A stretch of DNA of 64,000 nucleotides from Mytilus californianus (taxonomy: Eukaryota > Mollusca > Bivalvia > Mytilida > Mytilidae): positions 7,564,001 through 7,628,000 of the forward strand of contig NW_026262659.1 of NCBI RefSeq assembly GCF_021869535.1, in the 5' to 3' direction. The notes under the pieces were generated by a model. The model did not search any database and was not told the origin of the DNA. It saw nothing but the letters and a program-made list of their open reading frames with translations. Of the stretch, positions 12,271-23,082 are shown piece after piece (position 1 is the stretch's first letter; each line of letters begins with the position of its first letter). Position numbers and translations under genes: made by a program.

Positions 12271-13110
12271 GATCTAAAAAATTCAAACCATTCAAGGAAA
12301 TTTTGTACTTAAACCATTGTCATGACATCAGCCTATTCATTTACCGTGGATTCTGCTTCTAGAATAAACGCTTCCTAAATCTGTCGCTGAAATGGACTCA
12401 CTTAATTATATTCAATTGATTCCTTTGTTTGCCTAATTTCATTAAGTTTGAATTGGCTAATTTACTGATTTCTGTTCACTACTGGAATAAATTTAAAAAC
12501 TTACCTTTTTTTGTAGTGTTTATAAGCCTTCACTGGGAATCGAACCCCGCCTCGAAATCTGTTATGTGTGACTCACATCAACACATCGACGAAACTTCTC
12601 GGCTGCCAATCGGTTGCAATTTGGATGTCTATTTCATATATATAAATGAACATATAATACATATCGGTACAACAGACACACAGGGCTTGTACCTTTATAC
12701 ATACATAATGAACAATCGTATAGTATACGTTGGTAGCCGCGGGGTTAATATCAATGAATTGTAGAGTCAAGTTAGAAGTAGAGACTTGTCGGTTTAGGTG
12801 CGAATCCCTGTGTTCTCTTCGATGTTTCTATTCTTTAGTTTTTCCGTTTTCTTACTGTGTATGTTTTTGTGTATATTTTTGTAATAAGAGCGGGTTATCT
12901 CATTTATTTTTTGATTATTTTTGGCTTTTTCAGGTATTTGTAAAAAAAAAAGATTACATTCAATTGTTCCATATTTGTGTTATAAGTATAGTATGCTTTC
13001 ATCTGTTTTACTACATAACTTTATAAATGTTTATTTGCAAATCCCTTTGCGATTAATCGTGATGTGCCTATAATAAGGTTTCTTGATTGAATTTTCGGTA
13101 ACATACTTAT
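12271..13110. other. Inserted spacer within polymerase relic, containing a SINE-like block
   Basis: No homology to the polymerase was seen here, so this belongs to material inserted between the two halves. A tRNA-like block lies at about 12525-12620 (listed separately). A second possible B-box-like string, AGGTGCGAATCCC, occurs near 12797 on the plus strand. Confidence 0.4.
12525..12620 (-). mobile_element. tRNA-derived SINE-like block
   Basis: The reverse strand reads GGTTCGATTCCC, an excellent pol III B-box/T-loop, preceded by TGGCAGCCGAGAAG, a partial A-box, about 60 bases upstream. No acceptor stem pairs across the block, so it is not a functional tRNA. Best read as the head of a tRNA-derived SINE. 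Confidence 0.45.
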
Positions 13111-14551
13111 TATATATGTAGCACTCAGAAACGTGTCCTTCCCCCTAAACGTGTCCGATTCCCCCAAACGTGTCCACATAACGTTACTGAACCGCAAAAC
13201 ATATCTAGTTGTAAAAGGGTCCAAAGCTTGTCATTTTTATAACGCCTAAACGTGTCCATTTTTTAATAAACACCCAAACGTGTCCAATCACCCAAACATG
13301 TCCATATGAAGCTTATTTTTTTTCTATAATTGAAACTATCATTCATGTCCATATTATAAATACGTATGTTATTTGGTTTTGCTTTTTCATTAACGTATAC
13401 TCATTTTACTATTTCATAAAAAAAAAATTAAAAACAAAATACTTAAGGTCTTTTATAAACAAACAGTATAACCTGGATTAAAGTGGGGTGTCCGTTCGGC
13501 TATGTTGGATGTAAATGTAAGCAACCATGCTCAGTTAAATTGTAGATATTAAATCAGATACCTCGTGTAGGGAGAATGTCCCATTCTCTGCGCATTAAAA
13601 CCTTTGTAGCAATTCACTCTTTCATGGTGCCATCAGTTGTATTTTGGAAGGCAACATGTTTTAAAAATTTCCGCAACTTTTATTTAAAACGGCCTCTATT
13701 ACTAAACAGAGATTGCAGTAGTTGCTTACCGAAGTCATAAATGAATCCGTCTTCACTCGATCTTTTTTTTTTTTAGATTAAAATCCCAATTAGTGTTAAT
13801 CCCGAATAACCGTCAAAATTTAGGCCCAATCCTAAATTCCCGGTATCATAATAGAACCTATATACAGTATAGTATTTATTGTTAACATGATGTCGTTAAA
13901 ATAATGCATGAAATATTTGACACTGGACGTTATTTCCTCTTGTTCGTGTGTCTTTGATGATGCTCGAAGCCTAAAATTTTTTAAATAACCTGAAAACCAG
14001 TTTATGATTTGAAGAGCTTTTAAAATATCAGAACTGTTGAAAAAAGGGGAAGTCAATTCTGCTGAAAGCCCGCCGTATGATTACTATAAAAGGCATCATC
14101 GGAGTTTATTAGTAACACATAATTTACATAGTAAACGATTAATTCAACTGCACTAGATTTATTTTTTTTGCTCTAAATGAGCATGAAATACTTGCAACTT
14201 GACAATAAGCAAATTCAGTCAAAAGTTAATTCATATGTTATATATTAAATTTGCAATTATGATAATCATTAACAACCGACATTGAACAAACTAATGCTAA
14301 TAAGTTACTACCTCATCAACTGTTTCCCCCCATCATAGAATTGCGGTAAACGCGTTATTGATTTCATTTAGGACATACATGTATTGCGCTAAAAGACGTG
14401 AGACGTTCTGGCGTTAAATAGTGGACACGTTTTGGCGAATAACAATTATTGGACACGTTTGGGGGTTCTGAAATCGGACACGTTTGGGGAATATTGAATA
14501 TTACGGACACGTTTGGGGGAATCGGACACGTTTGGGAGTGTTACATATATA
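13111..14551. mobile_element. TIR transposon with ACGTGTCC repeat arrays at both ends
   Basis: The left end (TATATATGTAGCACTC) is the reverse complement of the right end (GAGTGTTACATATATA) with one or two mismatches. Inside each end are several spaced copies of AAACGTGTCC: five clear copies and one variant on the left within about 185 bp, five on the right as GGACACGTTT. A heavily diverged interior of about 1.1 kb has no open frame. It looks like a non-autonomous DNA element whose subterminal repeats could be transposase-binding sites (inference). It lies between the two halves of the polymerase relic. Confidence 0.8.
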
Positions 14552-15082
14552 CAAATATAAGTTCGAATATGTCTTATTTTATAAATTACTATTCTGATGC
14601 ATAACAATTTAAAGACAGACGTTTTATGTTATATTTGTATTTCTCTAACCAAATGTTTGTGAACTTTGATTTATTAATTATGAATTGATATTTTTTTTAC
14701 TAATGAAAATATGGTATTTTATACTGCCAAAATCTGCACTGAAGTTTTATTAAAGCGAAAATGTATTTTATACTCACCTGTATTTGTATTATCTAAAAAA
14801 TTGTTTTATAGGCTTTCATAACTCTTTATAGAGTGGCTCTTGTTTTTAACTTGTGTTTAACTATGCTGTATATTTTATAAGTAACAAGTAGTGAGACTTT
14901 GATAAAGTTTTTTCTTGTCTTGTCTTGCATCGTTGAAAATGATAACAGGGTTATTTAAACTCGCTTACAATACCATCTAATTAAGAAACGGCTTTAATTG
15001 TGAAAAGACATCAACACAATAGTAATTTTATGACTTTTGAACAGCGATATACTACTGTTGCTTTTATTTTTAATTAGACACA

Positions 15083-15150
15083 CAATGGATAAGCGTTGAT
15101 TCTTGAAAAACAAACCATTCGCCATCCGGGGAAACTACGCTTATCCATTG
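15083..15150. repeat. Perfect 14-bp hairpin with 40-base loop
   Basis: CAATGGATAAGCGT at 15083-15096 pairs perfectly with ACGCTTATCCATTG at 15137-15150. It sits immediately left of the second polymerase fragment, possibly marking the end of the inserted material or a small palindromic element. Confidence 0.7.
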
Positions 15151-15159
15151 TATCTATAA

Positions 15160-15750
15160 TACATATCATTCCTAAAACCACTCACTCATAAGAAGGCCAT
15201 CATCAACGTACAAAATAAGGACCAGGAAAGATTTTGCTGGGCTATATTATCAGCTCTACATTACGAAGAAGTTGATAAAAACTGTACTAAGCGGGAAAGT
15301 TAGTACACACAGTGGGTGGATGAGCTCAAGCTCGATGGTATTGAATTCCCAGTTTCACTCAAGGCGATCGACAAATTCAAGAAAAGGAATACAAGCATCA
15401 ACGTCAATGTCTATGGTTACGAGGGTGTAAAAAGATATGAGGATGGAGAAGAGGAGTTCCAAGTATATTCCCTAAAGAAATCAAAGAATACCGGTACGAG
15501 ACATGTAGATCTCTTGTTTTTGACTAACGCCATAAGAGCGTATCACGACTCTTGAGTTAGAAAATATCATCACACAATCATAAACTCTTTTTCTGCCGCA
15601 GTTACCTGTGTCATTTCTCAAGGCAGGATATTTATACGAACACATAGATTATTGCGGCCAGAAAGATGCAGTCAGAGTCAAGATGCCGGAAGAAGGATTC
15701 TTCCACATATTCTTATATTTAACAGATACCACAAGTGAAAACAACCAGAT
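15160..15750 (+). pseudogene. DNA polymerase B relic, Maverick/Polinton-like (part 2)
   Basis: The frame reads KKAIINVQNKDQERFCWAIL then SALHYEEVDKN and meets an in-frame TAG at 15301-15303. It continues in the same frame with YTQWVDELKLDGIEFPVSL, RNTSINVNVYGYEG and HVDLLFLTNA to a stop near 15555. After a frame change it gives CGQKDAVRVKMPEEGFFHIF. These blocks and their order match the segment before the exonuclease domain in invertebrate Maverick/Polinton-type family B polymerases. The catalytic domains are missing. With part 1 it forms one relic split by about 2.9 kb. Confidence 0.6.
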
Positions 15751-16128
15751 ATGATAAACAATCTTTTAGATATGCTGCTTAATTCAGTTCTATGGATCTA
15801 TGTGTAAACTATTCTATCTCTTTTGTTGTCATATTGTGTCTGCACGCACTGAATATACTATGCATGTTTTTAATGTATTATTTATTTCGATTCAAAACCT
15901 CGCTCAGAGTTTATGTTGAATTGTTATTTAACTTGCCGACTTAAATTAAAACTGTTTTGATTTGCTTGCTTCTACGTTCAATTGGTGACCATTTTGAAAC
16001 TCATATCGATACTAAAGTAACAACATTTGTTAAGCACCTTCTAGCAAATTTGGTTCAAGTGTCCTGAGAATTTTCCTTAAATCGGCCAAAAAAAAAGTAT
16101 TTATAACTTCGGTTGGTTTTTTTTTCAG
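15751..16128. other. Spacer; ends at a possible splice acceptor
   Basis: No gene supported. The right edge, TTTTTTTTCAG, is a strong pyrimidine tract with AG. Confidence 0.4.
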
Positions 16129-16261
16129 GAATCAGCACCCACAGAAACAACATTAGGAAAAGAACTGTTCAGGAAAACAAGAAATGCCAAAAGCGTATAC
16201 GCTTTGATAATGAAAGCGACAAGTTTAACTCCATCACATGTCCACATTCGTGTTTTAAGTC
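16129..16261 (+). CDS. Possible internal exon of unknown gene
   Basis: A 133-bp open stretch lies between a strong acceptor (poly-T then CAG) and a donor (TCAG/GTAACT). It reads ISTHRNNIRKRTVQENKKC ... FNSITCPHSCFKS: a basic segment then closely spaced cysteines. I do not recognise the protein. No partner exon was found nearby, so it may be chance. Confidence 0.25.
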
Positions 16262-16538
16262 AGGTAACTCGTCAGTGGTTGTCTTCTGTTATATCCCATT
16301 GTTTTATGGAATTTGGTGTTGATTGCAGACCTCATAGTCTTAATTCTAATTTATTCACAATTTCTTAGAGTCACTTATATGTTCGATTTAGAGCATGACA
16401 TATTGTAAAGATATAAGTCTATAACGGATAGTGACCTCTAGAAGTCTTTTCGTTATTTTTGGTAGTTTTTTTTCTTGTCATTGTATTGCTGTCCCATCAG
16501 CATACATAAACCCACATCTCCTTTAATTTCTATAAACT

Positions 16539-16746
16539 ACTGTAAATTCAGAAATTATTGCGTGTATTTATTATTGCGATTTTGTCATTTTAGACTAAAA
16601 TGCGAATTTCATTTTTGCGATATTGAGAATAATCCTGTTTAATTCATATAAAAAATTTCAAAATGCGAGTTTAAATTATTGCGATTATAACCCTGTCGCA
16701 TTTTCCGCAATAATAAAAACCTCGCAATAATTTCTGAATTTACAGT
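16539..16746. mobile_element. 208-bp MITE with long terminal inverted repeats
   Basis: Left end ACTGTAAATTCAGAAATTAT-TGCG is matched in reverse complement at the right end (CGCAATAATTTCTGAATTTACAGT). Internal ATTGCGA/TCGCAAT strings continue the symmetry. Flanking T/A bases fit a TA target duplication. No coding capacity. A fold-back, non-autonomous DNA transposon is the natural reading. Confidence 0.85.
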
Positions 16747-17079
16747 AATTAAATGCTTCAATGAGATTCATTACTTCCTATAACTTATGGGAAAGTACTC
16801 CAACAGACCCCCCTCCCCCCTTATTTTTTGTCTGCATTTTCTATTGTTTGGTACTTTTTATTTTGCTTCATAAGTTCTGCAGTGTTTCACTCTTTTGTTT
16901 TTATCTGTTCAGCATGTTCAGAGCTGTCCATGATTTTTGTCTCCTTTAATATGAGTTGTACTACACGTATTGCGAGAACTGGTTTTAGACTAAGCAAAAG
17001 TTGTATTGACCATATATTTGTCCTCCGAAACATCTTGGAACATCGTACAGAATAGAAAAGAAAAGATTATATATTCTCT

Positions 17080-17555
17080 TCAACGTTTTCGGTCATTATA
17101 CATCATTGTCTTTCAAATATTCGGCTTTGAGCGTTCTTGATGAAGGTAAATTCAGAAAAGCGCTTCGGAAACATGAAATTTATAACGTGTTGTTTTCATT
17201 ATTTACAGCACTGAGTCGATACCTCTGCTGGTGGACTATCAGTCCCCGAGGGTATTATCAGCTCAGTAGTCAGTACTTCGGTACTGACATGATTTATAAC
17301 AAACTTTCTAAATTTGCCCGTTTATAAATTTCGAAATTACATAGAAACTAAGGTTTCAACTCCCTCAGGCAAAGTTGGCCTTAGATGGATTTGGCTATTT
17401 TTTAGGTAGTATTTGGTTTATAGCTCTTCAACGTTTTCGGTCATTATAAATCCTTGGCTTTCAAATATTTGGCTTTGAGCGTTCCTGATGAAGGTAAATC
17501 CAGAAAAGCGCTTCGGATGCATGAAATTTATAACGTGTTGTTTTCATTTTTTTTT
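17080..17555. repeat. Two partial copies of a dispersed repeat in direct orientation
   Basis: TTCAACGTTTTCGGTCATTA, GGCTTTGAGCGTTC, TGATGAAGGTAAAT and AAAGCGCTTCGGA occur at about 17081-17190 and again at about 17427-17545, 346 bp apart. The first copy continues with GGTGGACTATCAGTCCCCGA, which also appears in reverse complement at about 26.31 kb. Both belong to one bivalve interspersed repeat. The ORF over the first copy is not credible as a gene. Confidence 0.7.
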
Positions 17556-19781
17556 TATTGAAAAAGGCTTTTGAAAGCTTAGTATGTAGATCTCAAAAAG
17601 CTATGACATGACTAATAAACAAACAACAATATATAAGGATTTGGCTTGGACATATAAAAAATTAATTACCTTAAAGGTCAAAATCCAAGTCCAAGGCAAT
17701 ATTTAAAGGTACCTAACACATTGTCATAAGGTGGTGTAATCAATTGCCAAATATCAAAAACCTATGTAAAAGAGTATATAGTAATGTTTTATCCCAAAAA
17801 GTCAATTATTCTTACCAAGAGTACAAAGGTCAAGATTGCATAAATGTCATGAAGTTTGACGCACTGTGGTTTCGTTAAACATGGTCAGTCCAAATATCAT
17901 GCCATTGTCAAAAGATAAAAAAAAGTCTTGGCTGAGACAAAACAATTAGAAGAAGAAAAAGAAAGAAAAAGACGAAGAAGAATAAACATTTTACTTAAAC
18001 ATAATGTCTACCTTCATCAAAGGATAAAAGAAATGAAGAAATAAAAATAGTTACATATGTCGCTATCTTGATGAAAGTAAAATACAAAAGTGATAAAAAA
18101 AAACTGTCGTGTGATATACATGTATCAAGAAAGTAAATATAGTGTATTTAATAATAGAATCAAACTACATTTCTGCATGATTTAATCAGAGAAAAAAAAT
18201 CAAAACAATGATGTGATTTATGTGCTGCGGATAGGTATGTTATTCTCCATGTTGGATATACAACTAACAAGTTTTTTCAATAAATGTTAAATTGAGACTA
18301 ATAACAGGGCCAACCAAATCTATAATCCACATATCCTCCTTTTAGTAATAAGATTAATTGTATTGAAATTATTTTCACAACGGATAATCAGGAAATTTGA
18401 ATATACTGATTTACATTAATTTAAGTTTATTCCAGGTCCTCAATCAATAAGTACAAGGCAGTGGACATTGTTCTCTATGTTTTAGTGCCTTAATAAAATT
18501 GAACTGCCCCATGGAATGCACATAAATTCTTTAGAACAAAAGATCAGCACTACAGTATTTGACAGAAAACCAGGACATGCATCCAACAGATAAAAACTTC
18601 CATAGTAAATACTGTTTAAAGATATTCTTAAAATGCTGCCCAGAAATCATTTTAGGCCAATACTCAGAAAGGATTGGTTGTCATGTACACATACATTACA
18701 TATATGTCTTAATTTCCATTTTCAATTTTGAATCTATAGGATTAAAGGTAATATGGTGGTCACACACCAAAATCAAAATAACATTACATAATTGGTAGCA
18801 TATTAATTGTTTCCAACATTTAATTTTAAGCTATAAAATTATTGCACAGATTACATTAGATTTAACAGTTAAGAAATAATTCTTTCCTGCCATGCTTTAT
18901 GGTCATTTTAACATAGGTAGACATTATATTTGTCAATATCTTTATACCGAGCGTGTAAAATATTGACAAATAAAATTCTTCTAGTAATATTTAGAACTTT
19001 TGTACTTCGAAGCAGACCTATAATACACATTGAAAATGCAGCCATTTTGATTTGATGAACCAAAAACATAACAGAAAATCAACAGTTGAACAATAAAAAT
19101 CAACATATATACGTAAAATTACTTTTACAATGATTATTTAATTTCCTAGCGAGCAACACCAACAAAATTGTCCATTTCGACCTCCGGCGTTGTTCAAAAT
19201 ACAACTCACGATGCAATTTCAATCACGTGCAACCCATGTTTTATTGTCATTAAAACATGGCTTTGTTTCCAAAGCGAAAGAAGGACGTTATATTAAAATG
19301 AATCATTAATCTTTTATAAGGTTTACGTTGATCAACTTTTATATTTGTGAAGAATTAAAAATTTCTTTGAATTTTGTCAACTGATAAAAAAACGTATAAT
19401 AATAAAGTATTTGAAGATTTGCAGGCATCAATTTTTTATTTGTTGATTGCAAATATCCGTTAAATTCATTGGTCATTGCTCCGCTAATAAAATTGTTTTG
19501 TGATAATTTAGTTGTCAATCGATACTTATTACTGTTGATTCATTATTATAATTTTTGTGGATTTCGTGAGTACAGGTGAACAAAGAATTTAAAAGTTCTA
19601 CAAAGTACACATTTTTTAGTCTTGTATGCAGACCATATGTATAAGTCCACTAAACATGAATAAATTAACATTAAAACAAAAATTGGTCCCTTTTGCAAAT
19701 TTAATAGCTTAATGGGAACATTTATGGAATTACGGATACCTCTATAAATAGTTATCCAATGGCGCTATTGAAGTTAAATCC
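17556..19781. other. Intergenic, downstream of HSPA12-like gene
   Basis: AT-rich, with a purine-rich stretch near 17940-17990 and a 12-bp hairpin (ATTTGTCAATAT at 18928, ATATTGACAAAT at 18960). No supported gene. Confidence 0.5.
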
Positions 19782-19787
19782 TTTATT
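19782..19787 (-). promoter_or_regulatory. Polyadenylation signal AATAAA
   Basis: Canonical AATAAA on the minus strand about 120 bases past the stop codon of the HSPA12-like gene, a normal distance for a short 3' untranslated region. Confidence 0.6.
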
Positions 19788-19908
19788 TCATATGATAGAA
19801 TCCAAGTAAATTAGGAAATCAATTCTTATAATATGGTAAAATACAATTTACAGTAAGCATGCCAACGTACAATGAATCACTTAGTAAATGATAATCTAGT
19901 TTGGCACT

Positions 19909-20962
19909 TTATAACAAATTAAACTGTGATTCAACAACTCTTCCAGTGTGCAAATCTCTTGCTCGGACTAAAAGATCAGTGTCACCAAATACCATCGTCC
20001 CTTCTATCTCTAATATTTGTCCAGCTCTGAATTCTGACAACGGAATGATTAAGTTACCTAGTCTCTGACAGCTTCGATCGGTAACATATCGTGGGTTAGG
20101 GTCTGTTGATACGTAAATTTTGCACTCTAGGGTTCTTCTGTCGGATTTCAAAACTTGGATTACTTGGGATTCTTCATGACCAGTCTCCACTTGCTGACCA
20201 ATTTGGACAAATTTGAAAAATACATCCTTGCAACGATTAACACCACCCAGATTGACTTTCTTCGATTGAGGGTGCATTTGAGAATCCCATTCTGGCCAGC
20301 TCTGGATACCATAAGTATGACGAAATACTCTAGCGCTGATAGCCTTCGGTTGGTGGCCATATAAAACTGCCCCTTTTAGGACAGCCAGACCTGCTTCTTC
20401 AGGAATAATTATCTTTTTATGTTTTCCAAATGTTTCTTTCATTTTATGCTGTATAAGCTCACATTCTGAAAATCCTCCGACCATAATAAGATTTTCTAAA
20501 TCAGATAACTTGTCATCACGAAACATTCTTTCTAGGTGTGTTATTAAGGCTGCAGTTGTAGATTTGAATAAATCTCTAAATGTATCTGGGAAAATGTGAA
20601 GCTTTAGCTTGTTGTAGGAAACTTCCTGACCGTATGGTGATTGCTCTAGAGCGGTCTCCATTTTACCTCTATGGCTTTTTACTAAATCAATTAAGGCAAC
20701 AGGCAATGTAACGACTACTTTGTTAGTTTGATTTACACGTATTGACCTCTTTTTAGTTTCAAATTCTCTAAATAAGTTAAGGAAGTCCTCAGGTTCAGTT
20801 TTTCTTAATTCTTCCATGACTTTGGGTCCACAAATTCTTTTAAGAAAGCTATGGAAAGCTTCATCTATAGATTTACCACCCATGGACCACCACTTGCAGG
20901 AACAACTTCCTTAAGTGAACCATCTCCATATCTTTGATGAACTGTAATATCGGCGGTGCCAC
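19909..20962 (-). CDS. HSPA12-like Hsp70 protein, last exon (apparent frameshift)
   Basis: Reads from a TTGTACAG acceptor to a stop at 19909-19911. The first 27 codons give GTADITVHQRYGDGSLKEVV and PASGGPW. After one missing base around 20880 the frame shifts and continues for about 324 codons: GGKSIDEAFHSFLK, LIMVGGFSECELIQHKMKE (adenosine-binding motif), KKIIIPEEAGLAVLKGAVLYG, HTYGIQ and CKDVFFKFV, ending VVESQFNLL. These are hallmarks of the HSPA12A/B branch of the Hsp70 superfamily, atypical ATPase-fold proteins expanded in bivalves. Taken literally, the unshifted frame meets a stop within seven codons. The shift sits in a G run, so an assembly or read error is as likely as a real mutation. 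Confidence 0.85.
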
Positions 20963-21037
20963 CTGTACAAAATATCACATGATTTTAGAATATATATATG
21001 GTAAAAATTTCAATAAAAACCACGCAATTACATTAGG

Positions 21038-21126
21038 ACAGTTGTTATCCATTCGCTTGATGTGTTTGAGCTTTTTTGATTTAGTCATTTGATTAGGAAT
21101 TTTTTTTTTGTTATTTTACTTTTTAC
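21038..21126 (-). repeat. R1 repeat fragment
   Basis: Contains GTTGTTATCCATTCG, TGTGTTTGAGCTTTT, CATTTGAT and TTTGTTATTTTACTTTT, the reverse complement of the left part of family R1. Confidence 0.7.
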
Positions 21127-21330
21127 AAATATATAAGAACATAGAAAAAAAGAAGAAAATGCATATATATCGTTGCATAGAATTATATTCAATGACCACA
21201 CAATAAACCCTGTTTAAAAAAATACAAAAGTACCCAGATGGAGACAGGAAATGTAATTGATACATGCATGCAAGTTAATTCTGATAGTATTAAAAAAATA
21301 GTTTTAGTTAAATAGTATGAAGTTCAAGAT

Positions 21331-21590
21331 TTATTCCTTTGGTTTTGGATAAAACTGTTTTTCATCTCTCTCATTCAGTCCATCAGGATCAAGAGTACGT
21401 AGCTGATGCATCCAGAATCTCTCTCTCTGTTTTCTGATTTGGGTGACCCAATTTTGGTTAACCTCTATTATTTGAAAGGTGATATTTTCAAAAGTATGTC
21501 CTGTTCCTAAGAGGTGTCTCGTGATAGGGCAGTTTCTTCCTTGAAGTATAAAATGACCGGTGAAATTGCTCTTTTTTTCAATACTACTAC
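21331..21590 (-). pseudogene. Retroelement C-terminal domain, GIY-YIG-like (Penelope-type) fragment
   Basis: An uninterrupted minus-strand frame of about 85 codons ends in TAA at 21331-21333. It has no clear start codon. It reads SNFTGHFILQGRNCPITRH, LLGTGHTFENITFQIIEV, then RKQRERFWMHQLRTLDPDGL and NERDEKQFYPKPKE. The series H...GH..F..I..IE ... R.RE.FW...L.TL.P.GLNE resembles the C-terminal half of GIY-YIG-type endonucleases attached to Penelope-like reverse transcriptases. No reverse transcriptase is attached here. The open frame suggests a younger insertion than its neighbours. Confidence 0.5.
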
Positions 21591-21927
21591 AGTAGCACTA
21601 AGACAAGTGTTAATTGGTACTGTTAACATCTGTTATTTATCTATGTTTTCCTTTTGAATATACGTTATGTATGTTTTGTTTTGTACTTTCTCTCGTTTAG
21701 TTTTAAGTGTCCTGTCAATCTTTGTCAGTTTTTGGTCCATGTTTCAATTGTCTGTACAAATATATCATATGGTTATGTTTGAGTAAAGATTCATTATTAG
21801 TATTGATAGTTGTGAATGATCAATGTTTTAACATTAATCTGTAAAATTTGTAAACTATATTAATCACAACATAATCTTCCCTATTATCAAAAAAAATGTT
21901 TTTATCCTCAGTAGTATTATTCAGTTT

Positions 21928-22215
21928 TTGTTACTGATTGCAGGAACTGAGCAAAATCCAGGTCTAGATCAGAGTAATAAAAAGAATTTGAAAATAGTAC
22001 ACATTGATGTGTGTAGTTTACTTCCTCCTCAATTAGACTTCATTAACAATGAACTACATGAGTATGACATTATTTGTATATCAGAATCTCATCTAGACAA
22101 GTCGATTAATGATGACCAAATTAATTTAAATGGGTTTCACAAACCTATAAGGTTAGATGGAAATAGACATGGTGGTGGTGTGACCATTTTTTGTGACTTA
22201 AACAATCTAGCTTAA
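21928..22215 (+). pseudogene. LINE endonuclease domain (partial)
   Basis: A 95-codon open frame reads IAGTEQNPGLDQSNKKNLKI, VHIDVCSLLPPQLDF, YDIICISESHLDKSI, GFHKPIRLDGNRHGGGVTIF. The NPG lead-in, ISESHLD and GGGV motifs identify the N-terminal part of an apurinic-like endonuclease of CR1/Jockey-type LINEs. The catalytic SDH motif region is lost: the frame ends at a TAA where a deletion joins it to the reverse-transcriptase end. Non-functional. Confidence 0.75.
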
Positions 22216-22307
22216 ATGATCAGCTCTTATCTTGGATAGAAAGTTATCTCTTAGATCGTCAGCAAAAGGTAGTTTTAGAAGGCTTTACATTAACTCTTAG
22301 AAGTATA

Positions 22308-23041
22308 GGCTCAAGTATAGTATACGTTTAAGTAGATCCGGGTCTACAGGGCAGCAATTCGACAGGTCAACAAGTCAGCAGGTCGGCAGGCCAGCATAAA
22401 AAATAATTGGGCTCCAACAATCGGATTATTGAGTCAGCAGGTCAGCAGGTCGACAGGTCAGCAGGTATGCAAGTCAACAGGTCAGCATATTAACAAGTTA
22501 TCGGATTATTGAGTCAGCAGGTCTACAAGTCCACAGGTATACAAGTCGACAGGTCAGCAGACCGATACGTCGGCTTGTAAGCAGGTCGACAGGTCGACAA
22601 GTCAGCAGGTCGATAAAATATCCTCACTTAAAAACTTTTTAAAGGCTAGTCGAACGTTTACACTAACCCTAACCCTAGGCCTTACCCTAATGCTAACCCT
22701 AACCTGCTCACCTCCTGCTGACCTGTTGACCTGCAGACCTGTCTACCCGCTGACTTTTTGACCTGCTGACCTGTCGACCATTTAACCGGCTAACCTGTCG
22801 ACCTGCTGACTTGTCGACCTGCTGACCTGTCGACTGCTGACCTGTCGACCATTTAATCTTTACAATATTTTAAATGCACACAATTTACTTAAAAATAAAA
22901 GGAACTATAATTGTTTTATGAAAATGAAAACCAAATAACTGAAAACAAAAAAAACTCCCTTATATATATAAGAACCAATTTACCTTCTATGAAAAAATAA
23001 TAATCCGATGGAACTACAATTACGTATTCTATACTTGATCC
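22308..23041. mobile_element. Non-autonomous TIR transposon with 8-bp target duplication (hAT-like)
   Basis: Inserted in the LINE reverse transcriptase. GAAGTATA occurs immediately left (22300-22307) and right (23042-23049) of the element, an 8-bp target-site duplication. Ends are inverted: GGCTCAAGTATAGTATACG versus CGTATTCTATACTTGATCC. Removing the element makes the LINE frame continuous. The interior has a left array of about ten-base CAGGTCAGCA/CAGGTCGACA units, degenerate telomere-like CCCTAA repeats (22661-22703), then a right array of the reverse-complement units (GACCTGCTGACCTGTCGACC). No transposase. An 8-bp duplication fits the hAT superfamily. Confidence 0.9.
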
Positions 23042-23082
23042 GAAGTATATATGCAGGTGTCCCTCAGGGATCAGTTTTAGGA

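Noticed and set aside
12525..12620. A true tRNA gene on the minus strand
   Set aside because: A strong B-box is present, but no acceptor stem or full cloverleaf forms; treated as a SINE head.
13429..13500. Coding potential inside the ACGTGTCC element
   Set aside because: All frames are closed by frequent stops; no transposase motif was seen.
18928..18971. A 12-bp hairpin as a possible terminator or small RNA
   Set aside because: AT-rich stem with no context; eukaryotic genes do not use such terminators and no other signal supports a function.
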